The notes: generated from the sequence alone by a model not told the origin. Shown: positions 1 through 9,070, counted from the first letter of the stretch. The stretch is DNA of 44,663 nt from Bryobacterales bacterium (GCA_003162425.1 PMOK01000169.1:29237-73899); one strand, 5' to 3'. Translations and numbers: made by a program.

Positions 1-1913
1 TCGTCGCGTGTGATCTTTTGCACGCTGGCTGCGGTTCCCGACCCGGTGAGAGGATTGCCGTAAGCATGACCTGACCCATACAATAGGCCAGGGAAAACCC
101 GCAACGCCATCAGGAACGGGTTCTTCTGCTCCTGCTGGATAGCGTCCAGCTGCCGCTTCTGTTCCCGGTTGAAATCAGCCTGGGGGAACGAAGGATTGAG
201 AATCACATCGGAAAAAAGATCGAGCGAGGCGTCCAGCTTCGCCTTCAGCGCCGAGAGCCCCACGTACGAGAAGTCTAGATTGGAGTACCCACCCAGCTCC
301 GCTCCCAGCATTGCCGTCTGGTCATTGATCTCCAGCGCATTGCGCGTTCGCGTGCCGTCAATAAGCAGCCTGGCCATCAGCTTGGCCGTCCCTGGAGTAG
401 CGAACTGGTCGGCGGCGTAGCCCGCGTCCGCCGCTAGCCAGAAGTTCACCAACGGAACGTCATGGCGCTCGGCCAGGATCACCTTCAGCCCGTTCGAAAG
501 TGCGGCACGCTGCAGTTTCGGTAGCTTCAACTCGGGTGGCGCGCCGAGTGTGGGAGGGCTCGAGCGGTCGGCGTCGTTCGACGCCGTCTTGTAGTCCGGA
601 AACGGCAGTACTTCTGCAATGTAAACGCCGTCCGCCAGCCAGCGGTTCGCGGCCCCTCGCAGGTCCTCTGGAGTCGCCTCGCGCACGCGTTTCAGCGTGA
701 TCTTATAACCGTCCGGATTCCCGGTGTACACCGCGTACTGCGCCAGACGGTCGGATTTGCCGCCAAATCCACCGATGCGCTCGACACCACGCACGAAGCT
801 CGCCACATACTGTGTCTCCACGCGCCGTAACTCTTGCTCGGTGGGTCCCTCCTTGAGAAAACGGGCCAGCTCTTCGTCGATTTCCTTCTCCACCTCGTCG
901 AGATTATGTCCGGGCCGCGCGGTGACCTGAATATAGAACTGCCCGCCGATTTCCTTTGCATCCACATACACCGCGACGTCGCTCGCGATCTGGTCATCAT
1001 AAACCAGGCGCTTATAGAGACGCGAAGTCTTGCCTTGGCCCAGGCAGGCGCTCACCAGGTCAAGGTAGTCTGCATCGGCGCTGCCAAACTGCGGAACATT
1101 CCAGATTTTGTAGACGCGCGGCAAAGGGACGCGATCCTGCGTGACGGAGCGGTGAACCCCGCTCATCTTGGCGATCCAGGCTTGCTGGTGCGCCACGGGC
1201 GGTCCCGCTGGGATGTTGCCGAAATACTTCTCCACCTTTTCGCGCGCCGTCTTGACGTCGATGTCACCGGCCAGCACGATCACGATGTTGGAAGGCCCGT
1301 AGTAGGTCTTGAACCACTCCTGCACATCCTTGAAGGAGGCGGCATCCAGGTCCGCCATCTCGCCGATGACGTCCCAGGAATAGGGGTGACCGGCAGGATA
1401 TGTATTCGCAGGAATATACTCTTCCGTCAGCCGATAAGGTTCGTTTTCGCCTTGCCGTTTCTCGTTCTGGACCACTCCGCGCTGCAGGTCCAGAGTCTTC
1501 TGGCTCAGATCCAGATAACCCATGCGGTCCGACTCCATCCACAACGTGTAGTCCAACGCGGAGGTAGGAACATTCTCGAAGTAATTGGTACGGTCAAAGT
1601 TCGTGGTCCCGTTCATGTCCGTCGCACCCACCACTTCCAGCGCCTTGATATAGCTTCCTGGAGCGTGCTGGCTGCCCCCGAACATCAGATGTTCGAACAG
1701 GTGTGCGAATCCGGTCTTGCCCAACTTCTCGTTCTTAGAGCCGACATGATACCAGACGTTCACTGCTACGATGGGCGCTTTATGGTCCTCGTGCACAATC
1801 AAGACGAGCCCATTATCGAGCACAAACTTCTGGTAAGAAATATTGATATCGTGATCTTGCGCAAACGCACCAATAGCGAGAGCACACAGCAACAACAGTC
1901 GATTTTTCAGCAT
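1..1913 (-). CDS. M16 family zinc metalloprotease (insulinase-like), C-terminus cut by window edge
   Basis: An open reading frame runs from an ATG at 1913 on the minus strand off the left edge, giving 637 residues with no stop. The start follows an AGGAGG ribosome site. Residues 1-18 form a signal peptide ending at FAQ, so the enzyme is exported to the periplasm or outer face. The inverted zinc motif HLFEH lies at residues 71-75 (His71 and His75 ligands, Glu74 catalytic), inside the family context GxxHLxEHLMF. A second, non-catalytic M16 half begins near residue 415 (LPKLQRAALSNGLKVIL). This is the tandem M16 layout typical of bacterial proteases of about 900 residues, so roughly the last third is missing here. 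M16 enzymes degrade peptides inside a closed chamber. The substrate is unknown. The next gene is divergent. Confidence 0.92.
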   Translation of the reverse strand, partial: MLKNRLLLLCALAIGAFAQDHDINISYQKFVLDNGLVLIVHEDHKAPIVAVNVWYHVGSKNEKLGKTGFAHLFEHLMFGGSQHAPGSYIKALEVVGATDMNGTTNFDRTNYFENVPTSALDYTLWMESDRMGYLDLSQKTLDLQRGVVQNEKRQGENEPYRLTEEYIPANTYPAGHPYSWDVIGEMADLDAASFKDVQEWFKTYYGPSNIVIVLAGDIDVKTAREKVEKYFGNIPAGPPVAHQQAWIAKMSGVHRSVTQDRVPLPRVYKIWNVPQFGSADADYLDLVSACLGQGKTSRLYKRLVYDDQIASDVAVYVDAKEIGGQFYIQVTARPGHNLDEVEKEIDEELARFLKEGPTEQELRRVETQYVASFVRGVERIGGFGGKSDRLAQYAVYTGNPDGYKITLKRVREATPEDLRGAANRWLADGVYIAEVLPFPDYKTASNDADRSSPPTLGAPPELKLPKLQRAALSNGLKVILAERHDVPLVNFWLAADAGYAADQFATPGTAKLMARLLIDGTRTRNALEINDQTAMLGAELGGYSNLDFSYVGLSALKAKLDASLDLFSDVILNPSFPQADFNREQKRQLDAIQQEQKNPFLMALRVFPGLLYGSGHAYGNPLTGSGTAASVQKITRD

Positions 1914-2110
1914 GGGTCCCTCCTGGATGACTACGTTGGGGCGGTCGGAATAGGCATTAGGGCGATGAGCGAAGCATACGCCCACATGGAACACGGCGTC
2001 AAGCTCCAGTCACGTCAATGTCGCCAGTCTTTCTCCCCCATTTCCACGCATCACCAAATCCGCCCGCAATCCACGGCAACCCCACCCCTTAAACTCATCT
2101 CGGTGCACCC

Positions 2111-2749
2111 ATGTCCTCCCAACGAAAAATCGACTCCGCCCGTGCCAACGGCGCAAAATCTCACGGACCCAAAACCGAAGCCGGCCGCAAGACCTCCTCC
2201 ATGAACGCCGTCACTCACGGTCTCTACTCCAAAGGCGTCGTCATCGCGAAAGAATCCAGCGAACAGTATCAAGAAATGCTGGACGCCTACATCCAGCAAT
2301 TCCAGCCCATCGGACCAGTCGAGCTCGATCTGGTCGAGGAAATGGTCGCCGCCAAATGGCGCCAGCGACGCCTCTGGTCCATCGAAACCGATCTTATCGA
2401 GGACCAAATACTCATCCAAACGGAGAAATTGGACAAAGACTACTCCGACTACGACCCGCATTGCCCGCTCAGCTACGCCTATGCCGCCTTGGCAGAATCC
2501 GGGTCTCTGCCATTCCTCACCCGCAACGAATCCCGCCTGGAACGCGCCTATTTCCGCGCCCTCAAACTCCTCCTGGAACTCCAACGCCTCCGCAAATCCG
2601 AAGATAAAAATATTCAAAAACGAACCGAATCCCAAATCCGACCACCTCAGTCTTTCCCGTTACCCCCGATCCACCACGACCGCCCCCAACGAGAAACGAG
2701 AAACGGAGCGAGAGAAACGGAGCACGAGAAACGGAAGCGCTTGACGTAA
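2111..2749 (+). CDS. Lineage-specific hypothetical protein with N-terminal SHGPKTEAGR motif
   Basis: This 212-residue protein opens with SARANGAKSHGPKTEAGR followed by SSMNAVTHGLYS. That basic signature marks a large hypothetical family I recognise from many Acidobacteria genomes, whose function is unknown to me. The middle (residues 50-165) is rich in charged helices. There is no signal peptide or membrane segment, so it should be cytoplasmic. The basic Gly/Lys/Arg-rich N-terminus could bind nucleic acid, but that is a guess. The last 20 or so codons are encoded by an AGAAACG-type repeat array (2688-2735). The C-terminal tail RETRNGARETEHEKRKR is therefore probably read-through into repeat DNA and not an evolved domain. 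No clear ribosome site precedes the ATG at 2111. Confidence 0.7.
   Translation: MSSQRKIDSARANGAKSHGPKTEAGRKTSSMNAVTHGLYSKGVVIAKESSEQYQEMLDAYIQQFQPIGPVELDLVEEMVAAKWRQRRLWSIETDLIEDQILIQTEKLDKDYSDYDPHCPLSYAYAALAESGSLPFLTRNESRLERAYFRALKLLLELQRLRKSEDKNIQKRTESQIRPPQSFPLPPIHHDRPQRETRNGARETEHEKRKRLT
2688..2735 (-). repeat. Heptamer (CGTTTCT)n array inside the 3' end of the hypothetical gene
   Basis: On the minus strand the unit CGTTTCT recurs, partly degenerate, and is followed by CGTTGGGGGCGG. The array at 37804-37828 has the same unit and an almost identical flank (CGTTGGGTGCGG), so the two are copies of one dispersed element. Confidence 0.7.
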
Positions 2750-2779
2750 CATGCCGCAATTCGATAGCCTGACGATTCC

Positions 2780-3562
2780 ATGTCTTCAATAGACGTACCC
2801 CTAGAACGCGGCCGCTTCGGCCAGACTGCGCGTCGCGATTTCTGGTGGGTGCAACCGCTCCTAACTTTCCTCGGCCTCGGAACGTTCATCGTCTATTCCA
2901 CCTGGGCCGCGTTTCAGGGCGATCACTACCGCTTCGGCCCCTACCTCTCGCCGTTTTATTCGCCCGAAATTTTCAGCCTCACCGGCGAGGATTCCTGGTT
3001 CGGCCAGTTCCCCGATTGGATGCCCTACTTCGTCACCGGCGCCATGCTCATCCTCTGGGCGCCCGGCGGATTCCGCTTCACTTGCTACTACTATCGCGGC
3101 GCATACTACAAGGCGTTCTGGGCCGACCCGCCGTCTTGCACCGTCGGCGAGCCGCGCAAAAAATATCTCGGCGAGCGTTCCTTTCCGCTCATCATCCAGA
3201 ACATTCACCGCTATTTTCTGTATCTCGCGCTGGTCTTCCTGGTGCTTCTCTCCCACGATGTCTGGAAAGCTCTCTGGTTCGACAACACCTTCGGCATCGG
3301 CGTCGGCACGCTAGTTCTTCTCGCGAACGTCATTCTGCTGAGCGGCTATACGCTCGGCTGCCACTCGCTGAGACATTTAGTAGGCGGAATGTTCGATCGA
3401 CTCGCCCAGCGCCCCGTTCGCAAAACCGCCTACGATTGCGTGAGCTGCCTCAACCGCCGCCACATGATCTGGGCCTGGTGCAGTCTCTTCTCCGTCGGCT
3501 TTTCCGATCTGTACATAAGGATGTGCTCCATGGGCATCTGGACGGATTGGAGAATTCTCTAG
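2780..3562 (+). CDS. sdhC: Succinate dehydrogenase membrane subunit, Sdh1/type-F-like
   Basis: This 260-residue membrane protein has about five hydrophobic segments (near residues 25-45, 82-96, 142-160, 172-192, 228-246). It is the first gene of an operon with the flavoprotein and iron-sulfur subunits, which fixes its role as the quinone-reactive membrane anchor of complex II. Its conserved blocks resemble the single large membrane subunit of mycobacterial Sdh1: TCYYYRGAYYKAFW (101-114), PPSC (117-120), QNIHRY (140-145), GCHSLRHLVGG (193-203) and NRRHM (225-229). It does not resemble the short SdhC/SdhD pair. The mycobacterial subunit holds a membrane-embedded Rieske-type [2Fe-2S] cluster. 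Cys102, Cys120, His143, Cys194, His195 and His199 are candidate ligands here. The gene stops 2 bp before sdhA. Confidence 0.88.
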   Translation: MSSIDVPLERGRFGQTARRDFWWVQPLLTFLGLGTFIVYSTWAAFQGDHYRFGPYLSPFYSPEIFSLTGEDSWFGQFPDWMPYFVTGAMLILWAPGGFRFTCYYYRGAYYKAFWADPPSCTVGEPRKKYLGERSFPLIIQNIHRYFLYLALVFLVLLSHDVWKALWFDNTFGIGVGTLVLLANVILLSGYTLGCHSLRHLVGGMFDRLAQRPVRKTAYDCVSCLNRRHMIWAWCSLFSVGFSDLYIRMCSMGIWTDWRIL

Positions 3563-3564
3563 AG

Positions 3565-5373
3565 ATGCCCGAGTATCAGACCTTCGAACATGATGTCTTG
3601 ATCATCGGCGCAGGTGGCGCGGGATTGCGCGCCGCCATTGAAGCGTCCGCTGCCGGCGTCAAGGTCGGCGTCATCACCAAATCTCTCCTCGGCAAAGCTC
3701 ACACTGTGATGGCCGAAGGAGGAATCGCGGCGGCCATGGGCAACGTCGACGATCGCGACAACTGGCGCGTCCATTTCGCCGACACCATGCGTGGCGGCCA
3801 ATATCTCAACAATCCGCGCATGGCTGAGTTGCACGCCAAGGAAGCGCCGGACCGCGTGCGCGAACTCGAAGCCTGGGGCGCCGTGTTCGATCGCACCGCG
3901 GACGGCCGCATCCTGCAGCGCAATTTCGGCGGACACAAATACCCGCGCCTGGCCCACGTCGGCGATCGCACCGGCCTCGAGATGATCCGCACCCTGCAGG
4001 ATCACGGGATCCATCAGGGCATCGATGTGCACATGGAATGCACCGTCGTCACGCTGCTCAAAAGTGGCGGCCGCATGGCCGGAGCTTTCTGTTACGAACG
4101 CGAACGTGGACGCTACAAGCTCTTTCGCGCCAAAGCGATTGTGCTGGCCACCGGCGGCATCGGCCGCGCCTTCAAAATCACCAGCAACAGTTGGGAGTAC
4201 ACCGGCGACGGCCATTCGCTCGCCTATCACGCCGGCGCAACTCTCATGGACATGGAGTTCGTGCAATTCCATCCCACCGGAATGATCTGGCCTCCCAGCG
4301 TTCGCGGTTTGCTGGTCACCGAAGGCGTGCGTGGTGAAGGCGGCATTCTCGTCAACAATCAGGGCAAGCGCTTCATGTTCGACGATATCCCCGCCAACTA
4401 CAAAAGCCAGACCGCCGACAATCCCGAAGAGGGCTGGCGCTACACGCAGGGCGACAAAAGCGCGCGCCGTCCCCCCGAGCTTTTGACCCGCGACCATGTG
4501 GCGCGCTGCATCATGCGCGAAGTTCGCGAAGGACGCGGCAGCCCGCACGGCGGCGTTTTTCTCGACATCGCCTGGATTAAAGAAAAGCTTCCCAACGCCG
4601 CCGAGATCATCAAAAAGAAACTGCCGAGCATGTATCATCAGTTCAAGCAGCTCGGCGACATCGACATCACAAAAGAGCCCATGGAGATCGGCCCCACCAC
4701 CCACTACATGATGGGCGGCGTCCGCGTGGATGGCGATACACAAATGTCCGACGTTCCTGGACTGTTCGCCGCCGGCGAATGCGCCGCGGGATTGCACGGC
4801 GCGAACCGGTTGGGCGGCAACTCGCTTTCCGACCTCGTGGTCTTCGGCCAGCGCGCCGGAGAATACGCTGCGAAATTCGCCAAGAAACACTCGCCTGCCG
4901 ACATAGATATGTCACAAGTGGACGCCACCGCCCGCCAGGCATTGGAACCGTTCGAACGCACCGGCGAGAGCCCCTACCAGGTTCAGCACGACTTGCAGGA
5001 TATGATGCAGGACAAAGTAGGCATCGTCCGCCTCGAAAACGAAATGGAGCAAGCCCTGGACGGCATCCTAAAACTGCGTGAACGCGCGAAACACGTTGCA
5101 GTACCCGGCAATCGCGAATACAATCCAGGCTGGCACACCGCTCTAGACCTGCCGAATCTCCTAACAGTCTCGGAAGCCATAACCCGCGCAGCCCTCCTCA
5201 GAAAAGAAAGCCGAGGCGCCCACTTCCGCGACGACTATCCAGCCAAAGACGAAACCTACGGCACCTTCAACCTAATAGTCCGCGAGGGCAAAGACGGCGA
5301 AATGACAGTAACCCGCGAACCGTTGCCCCCGTTAAGCGACGAACTAAAAAAAGTAATCGAGGAAATGAAATGA
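3565..5373 (+). CDS. sdhA: Succinate dehydrogenase flavoprotein subunit
   Basis: The protein has 602 residues from the ATG at 3565, 2 bp after sdhC, so translation is probably coupled. The N-terminal dinucleotide-binding motif is VLIIGAGGAGLRAA. The His of KAHTVMAEGG matches the histidine that holds FAD covalently. Substrate-site elements follow in the usual order: QFHPTG, the LLTRDHV region, GPTTHYMMGG and GANRLGGNSL near the C-terminal side of the catalytic core. It oxidises succinate to fumarate, passing electrons to SdhB, and works in the cytoplasm at the membrane. A longer ORF extends upstream in this frame, but that part overlaps sdhC and lacks homology, so the MPEYQTFEHDV start was chosen. 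Length and motifs look intact. Confidence 0.96.
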   Translation: MPEYQTFEHDVLIIGAGGAGLRAAIEASAAGVKVGVITKSLLGKAHTVMAEGGIAAAMGNVDDRDNWRVHFADTMRGGQYLNNPRMAELHAKEAPDRVRELEAWGAVFDRTADGRILQRNFGGHKYPRLAHVGDRTGLEMIRTLQDHGIHQGIDVHMECTVVTLLKSGGRMAGAFCYERERGRYKLFRAKAIVLATGGIGRAFKITSNSWEYTGDGHSLAYHAGATLMDMEFVQFHPTGMIWPPSVRGLLVTEGVRGEGGILVNNQGKRFMFDDIPANYKSQTADNPEEGWRYTQGDKSARRPPELLTRDHVARCIMREVREGRGSPHGGVFLDIAWIKEKLPNAAEIIKKKLPSMYHQFKQLGDIDITKEPMEIGPTTHYMMGGVRVDGDTQMSDVPGLFAAGECAAGLHGANRLGGNSLSDLVVFGQRAGEYAAKFAKKHSPADIDMSQVDATARQALEPFERTGESPYQVQHDLQDMMQDKVGIVRLENEMEQALDGILKLRERAKHVAVPGNREYNPGWHTALDLPNLLTVSEAITRAALLRKESRGAHFRDDYPAKDETYGTFNLIVREGKDGEMTVTREPLPPLSDELKKVIEEMK

Positions 5374-5382
5374 GGCTGCAGA

Positions 5383-5478
5383 AGGCAGGAGGCAGGCGGC
5401 AGGAGGCAGCAAACCCAGGTATCGTAGAACGCCGACGCCTTTCTGCCGCCTGCCGCCTGGCGCCTGCCGCCTGTCCTG
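5383..5478. repeat. Inverted pair of heptamer arrays between sdhA and sdhB
   Basis: Four units close to AGGCAGG (5383-5410) are followed, after about 32 bp, by five units close to CTGCCGC (5443-5478). The arrays are near-complementary, so the transcript could fold into a long GC-rich hairpin in the only sizeable gap of the sdh operon. An effect on sdhB message level or stability is possible but untested. Confidence 0.75.
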
Positions 5479-5506
5479 AGCCGCCTGTCGCCCGGAGGCT
5501 TCCCTG

Positions 5507-6250
5507 ATGGCCCAAGCAACCTTCAAGATCTGGCGCGGCGACCGCACCGGCGGCCACTTCACCGACTACACCACCGAGATCACCGACGGCATGGTCGTGC
5601 TCGACGCCATCCACCACATCCAGGCCCAACAGGCGAACGATCTCGCCGTTCGCTGGAACTGCAAAGCAGGCAAGTGCGGCTCATGCTCGGCCGAAATTAA
5701 CGGTATGCCCAAGCTCATGTGCATGACGCGCCTGAATACCCTGCCGCTCGATCAGCCCATCACTGTCCAGCCCATGAAGACCTTCCCGCTGCTCAAGGAT
5801 CTGGTCACCGACGTCTCCTGGAATTTCGAAGTAAAGAAAAAAATCAAGAAATTCAAGCCGCGCAAACCCGACGCGTCCGACGGTACCTGGCGCATGCAGC
5901 AATCGGATGTCGATCGCGTGCAGGAGTTCCGCAAGTGCATCGAATGCTTCCTCTGTCAGGATGTCTGCCATGTCCTGCGCGATCATCACATGCATGCCGA
6001 ATTCATCGGCCCACGTTTCTTGGTTTACGCCGCCGCGCTTGAAATGCATCCGCTCGATACCGAAGACCGCCTCGAAGATTTGAGAAAAACGGACGGTATC
6101 GGCTTGTGCAACATCACCAAGTGCTGCACCAAAGTATGCCCGGAAAGCATCACTATCACCGACAATGCGATCATTCCATTAAAGGAGCGGGTGGTGGACC
6201 GGTTTTTCGATCCGCTCGGCAGATTGTTCCGCGTGTTCCGCCCGAAGTAA
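5507..6250 (+). CDS. sdhB: Succinate dehydrogenase iron-sulfur subunit
   Basis: The 247-residue protein carries electrons from FAD to the membrane subunit. The N-terminal ferredoxin domain has the [2Fe-2S] cysteines in CKAGKCGSC plus a later Cys in LMCM. The C-terminal domain has CIECFLCQDVC and CNITKCCTKVCP, which supply the [4Fe-4S] and [3Fe-4S] ligands. The length is close to the mycobacterial Sdh1 iron-sulfur subunit, consistent with the type assigned to sdhC. The ATG at 5507 is preceded by GGAGG at 5494-5498. A 133 bp repeat-filled gap separates it from sdhA, whereas the next gene begins only 7 bp downstream. Confidence 0.96.
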   Translation: MAQATFKIWRGDRTGGHFTDYTTEITDGMVVLDAIHHIQAQQANDLAVRWNCKAGKCGSCSAEINGMPKLMCMTRLNTLPLDQPITVQPMKTFPLLKDLVTDVSWNFEVKKKIKKFKPRKPDASDGTWRMQQSDVDRVQEFRKCIECFLCQDVCHVLRDHHMHAEFIGPRFLVYAAALEMHPLDTEDRLEDLRKTDGIGLCNITKCCTKVCPESITITDNAIIPLKERVVDRFFDPLGRLFRVFRPK

Positions 6251-6257
6251 GGTCGCG

Positions 6258-6758
6258 ATGCAATTCGATCTCAAACCGATCTCAGCCGCCGGCGTTGGCG
6301 AGGCTCTCGAAAAAGCGGAAAGATACCGGCTCTTGAATGAGCCGTCGCTCGCCGAAAGTATCTGTCTGGATGTCCTGCACATCGATCCGGAAAATCAGCA
6401 CGCGCTAGTGATGTTGCTGCTCGCGTTGACGGATCAGTTTGGCCACGGCGTAGGGGCCGGCAAAGCCCGCGAACTGCTGCCTAGATTGGAAAGCGAATAC
6501 GAGCAGCACTATTACGCCGGCATAATCTGGGAAAGATTGGCGCACTCGCAACTCCGCAAAGGCTCGCCCAACGCGGTCTTCGCCGCTTATGATGCATTCC
6601 GCCAAGCCATGCACCTCTACGAATCGGCCGGAACATTGCGTCCCCCCGGCAACGATGACGCATTGCTGCGCTGGAACACTTGCGCCCGAATCCTGATGCG
6701 CAATCCAAATCTCCGCCCGCGCCCCGACGAAGCCTACGAACCGGTCCTTGGCGAATGA
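6258..6758 (+). CDS. Small TPR-like hypothetical protein, last gene of the sdh operon
   Basis: This cytoplasmic protein of 166 residues starts 7 bp after the sdhB stop. A helix-turn-helix segment reading AESICLDVLHIDPENQHALVMLLLALTDQF (residues 32-61) looks like a tetratricopeptide repeat, and the rest is also helical. No catalytic motif is visible. Co-transcription with sdh suggests a link to complex II or its assembly, but only position supports this. Its last 25 bp overlap the 3' end of the convergent TPR lipoprotein gene. Confidence 0.75.
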   Translation: MQFDLKPISAAGVGEALEKAERYRLLNEPSLAESICLDVLHIDPENQHALVMLLLALTDQFGHGVGAGKARELLPRLESEYEQHYYAGIIWERLAHSQLRKGSPNAVFAAYDAFRQAMHLYESAGTLRPPGNDDALLRWNTCARILMRNPNLRPRPDEAYEPVLGE

Positions 6759-9070
6759 AGGCGTCCCTCCCACTCTTTGATCTTCGCCTCCTCATCCGCC
6801 GACGGCTTGTACTTCCTCGCACTCTCCAGCTCCTTCTTCGCCCTCTGCTTATCGCCCGCTTCGAAAAACGCCATCGCCAAATGCAAATGGAACGACGGAT
6901 TCCCAGGCGCCCGCGTCACCAGGTCGCGCAATATCTCCACCGCCGGTCCGGTCAATTTCTTGCGGATGTAAATCAACCCGAGCGTATCGGAAATATTCGG
7001 ATCGTTCGGCGACCGCCGCAGAGCGCGCTGTGCCAGGCCGAGCGCCCGGTCCAGATCCACTCCTTCGTCGGCTTTCATATAGGCCAGGTTATTCAGAGCT
7101 TGCGTATTTTCCGGATCGAACTTGAGCACGTCTTCGTAGGCGGCTCGGGCCTGTTCCATCTCCCCTGCCCCTTCCAGCAAAATCGCCAGCGACAATGCAA
7201 CTTTGAAATCGGCCGGGTTCAACTGATGTGCCTTTCGAAGACTCTGAATAGCGGACGCGCGGTCGCCGAGTTGATTTTCGACATCTCCCAGCCGCTTGTA
7301 GATTTCGGCCGAATCCGGATGTCTGCCGGCCAGTTGCTCCAGTTGCGCTCGAGCATCTTGAAATCGCTTTGCGCCGATTTCAATTTCCGCCAGGCCCATG
7401 CGATAATCGTCACGATTCGGGAATTTGGCCAGCTCGCTTTCGAGCAACTGAATGGCGACCGCGAATTCTCCTTGGGCCTCCTTGCATTTCGCGAGCCCCG
7501 GAATGCCGCGCGGATCGCCGGCCTGTACCAGCGTGCGGAACCCGGCCTCCGCCTCACGGTACCGCTTGTTTGCGAGATCCAGCCATGCCAGTTGACTGCG
7601 CGCGTCATTCGAGTTCTTGTGGCTATCGAGAACACGGATCAGTTCCTCACGCGCCTTCTGAGTCTCGCCCATGTTCGCCAAGCCCGTCGCGCGTGCAAGT
7701 TCAGCCCGCAGGTTTGCGGGATTGTTTTTCAGGATCGCCTCCGCAATTCGCACCGCGCTCGCGTTCTCGCCAAGCTCCAACTGAACTCCAGCCAATGCCA
7801 ATTCGGCCGGCACAAAATCGCGGTTCAGATTCAAGCTGGTCTCCAGATGCTGGCGGGCTTTGGCCAAGCTGTCCCGGTCTCCTTTGGCCGCGTACGCGCG
7901 CCCCAAATTCAACTGAACCACCGGATTTCCGGGCGCCTTCGACGCCAGCGCCTCCAGCTTGTCGATGGCCGACTGAACCTGCCGCGGATTGCCCTTGGCG
8001 AGCAACGACGCTTCCAGCGCGGCGGCGTCCAAATCGTCTGGATTTTCCTTATGCAGCGTGGCCGCGATCTGCAGTGCATCTTCAGTCTTGCCCTGGCCGA
8101 TCAAAACTTCCGCGATCCTCTTTTCATACGTGACCCGGAGTTTGGGTTGATTCTTCTCACCCTCGCGATACGACCGCAGCGCGGACCCGAAGTCTCCGAT
8201 CCGCACCTCGAAATCGCCGATCTGCCCGTCCGCTTGCGGAAACGCTTTTCGGTCTGCCCGCAAACCGTCCAACATCGCCAGCATCTCCGGTCTCCGATTG
8301 CTCGAGTAGTAGAATCCCGCCAGCTCGATGCGGCTCGACGCGTCCGCGGGAAGATTGGCGATCTTGGCTTTCAGAATCGCTTCCGCTTTCGCATACTCTG
8401 ACTTTCGAATCGCGCCGGAATACAGCACGTCATAGACCGGGCCGTAGGTCTTGCGATGGGTGAGGAACTCCTGGCCCAGCTTTTCGGCCTGATCCGGCTG
8501 GCCGGCACTGTTCAGGTTGCGCATGAGCGCTACAATCACCTCCGGCTGCCACGGCTTTACTTCATTAGCCTCCCGCAATCTCCGGATAGCCCGATCCCGA
8601 TCGTTGGAGGCTGTGGCAAGATCGGCGTCCATGCGCAAACCCTGATACGATTTAGGGTCTCGTTTCAGGATCCGCTCAATTACCAGCCGCGCGTCCTCCA
8701 AGGCGTGACGATTCACCTGAGGATCGTGGACGTACGCGCCTAGATAGATCACTCCTAGCCGCACGGCCGCGTCTTCGTTGGCTGGATTCAGATCCCAGGC
8801 CCGCTGGAAGGACTGCACGGCATCGGGGTACTGTCCCAGCGCCATTTCGGTGATCCCCAACCGGTAGTGAGCCTCGGCGTACTTGGGATCTAACTGTAAC
8901 GCGCGCCGATATAAGATCGAAGCCTGTCTGTATTTCCCTTTTTGGAAGTACTGATTGCCGCTGGCCACGCACTTCTCGCGAAGCACTTTTGGGTCGCGAT
9001 TGCAGCCAGCCAGAAGCAGGCAAATCAGGCTAAGAACGTACCAACGTCGCACTACACAAAGGTATATCAT
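6734..9070 (-). CDS. Large TPR-repeat lipoprotein
   Basis: From the ATG at 9070 the protein has 778 residues. It begins with the lipoprotein signal peptide MIYLCVVRRWYVLSLICLLLAGC (lipobox LLAGC), preceded by GGAG about 6 bp upstream. It is therefore exported and lipid-anchored. The remainder is a nearly continuous run of tetratricopeptide repeats, for example YAEAHYRLGITEMALGQYPDAVQSFQRAWDLNP near the start and PGNPSFHLHLAMAFFEAGDKQRAKKELE at the end. Such solenoids bind proteins and often serve envelope assembly or export of polysaccharide or protein. The reading frame continues upstream to 9229, but that extension is read from a PYGRGS repeat (NRLPYGRGSV) and is rejected as coding. ATGs at 9082 and 9097 are alternative starts. 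Confidence 0.9.
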   Translation of the reverse strand: MIYLCVVRRWYVLSLICLLLAGCNRDPKVLREKCVASGNQYFQKGKYRQASILYRRALQLDPKYAEAHYRLGITEMALGQYPDAVQSFQRAWDLNPANEDAAVRLGVIYLGAYVHDPQVNRHALEDARLVIERILKRDPKSYQGLRMDADLATASNDRDRAIRRLREANEVKPWQPEVIVALMRNLNSAGQPDQAEKLGQEFLTHRKTYGPVYDVLYSGAIRKSEYAKAEAILKAKIANLPADASSRIELAGFYYSSNRRPEMLAMLDGLRADRKAFPQADGQIGDFEVRIGDFGSALRSYREGEKNQPKLRVTYEKRIAEVLIGQGKTEDALQIAATLHKENPDDLDAAALEASLLAKGNPRQVQSAIDKLEALASKAPGNPVVQLNLGRAYAAKGDRDSLAKARQHLETSLNLNRDFVPAELALAGVQLELGENASAVRIAEAILKNNPANLRAELARATGLANMGETQKAREELIRVLDSHKNSNDARSQLAWLDLANKRYREAEAGFRTLVQAGDPRGIPGLAKCKEAQGEFAVAIQLLESELAKFPNRDDYRMGLAEIEIGAKRFQDARAQLEQLAGRHPDSAEIYKRLGDVENQLGDRASAIQSLRKAHQLNPADFKVALSLAILLEGAGEMEQARAAYEDVLKFDPENTQALNNLAYMKADEGVDLDRALGLAQRALRRSPNDPNISDTLGLIYIRKKLTGPAVEILRDLVTRAPGNPSFHLHLAMAFFEAGDKQRAKKELESARKYKPSADEEAKIKEWEGRLHSPRTGS

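Noticed and set aside
834..2204. 456-codon plus-strand open frame
   Set aside because: It lies antisense to the M16 protease, whose signal peptide, ribosome site and HLFEH motif are clear. The plus-strand peptide has no recognisable domain.
3559..4890. 443-codon minus-strand open frame
   Set aside because: It is antisense to sdhA and arises from high GC third positions.
5374..5506. Small coding genes read from the Arg/Gly-rich frames between sdhA and sdhB
   Set aside because: They are low-complexity translations of the heptamer arrays.
6680..8401. 573-codon plus-strand open frame
   Set aside because: It is antisense to the TPR lipoprotein and has no homology or ribosome site.
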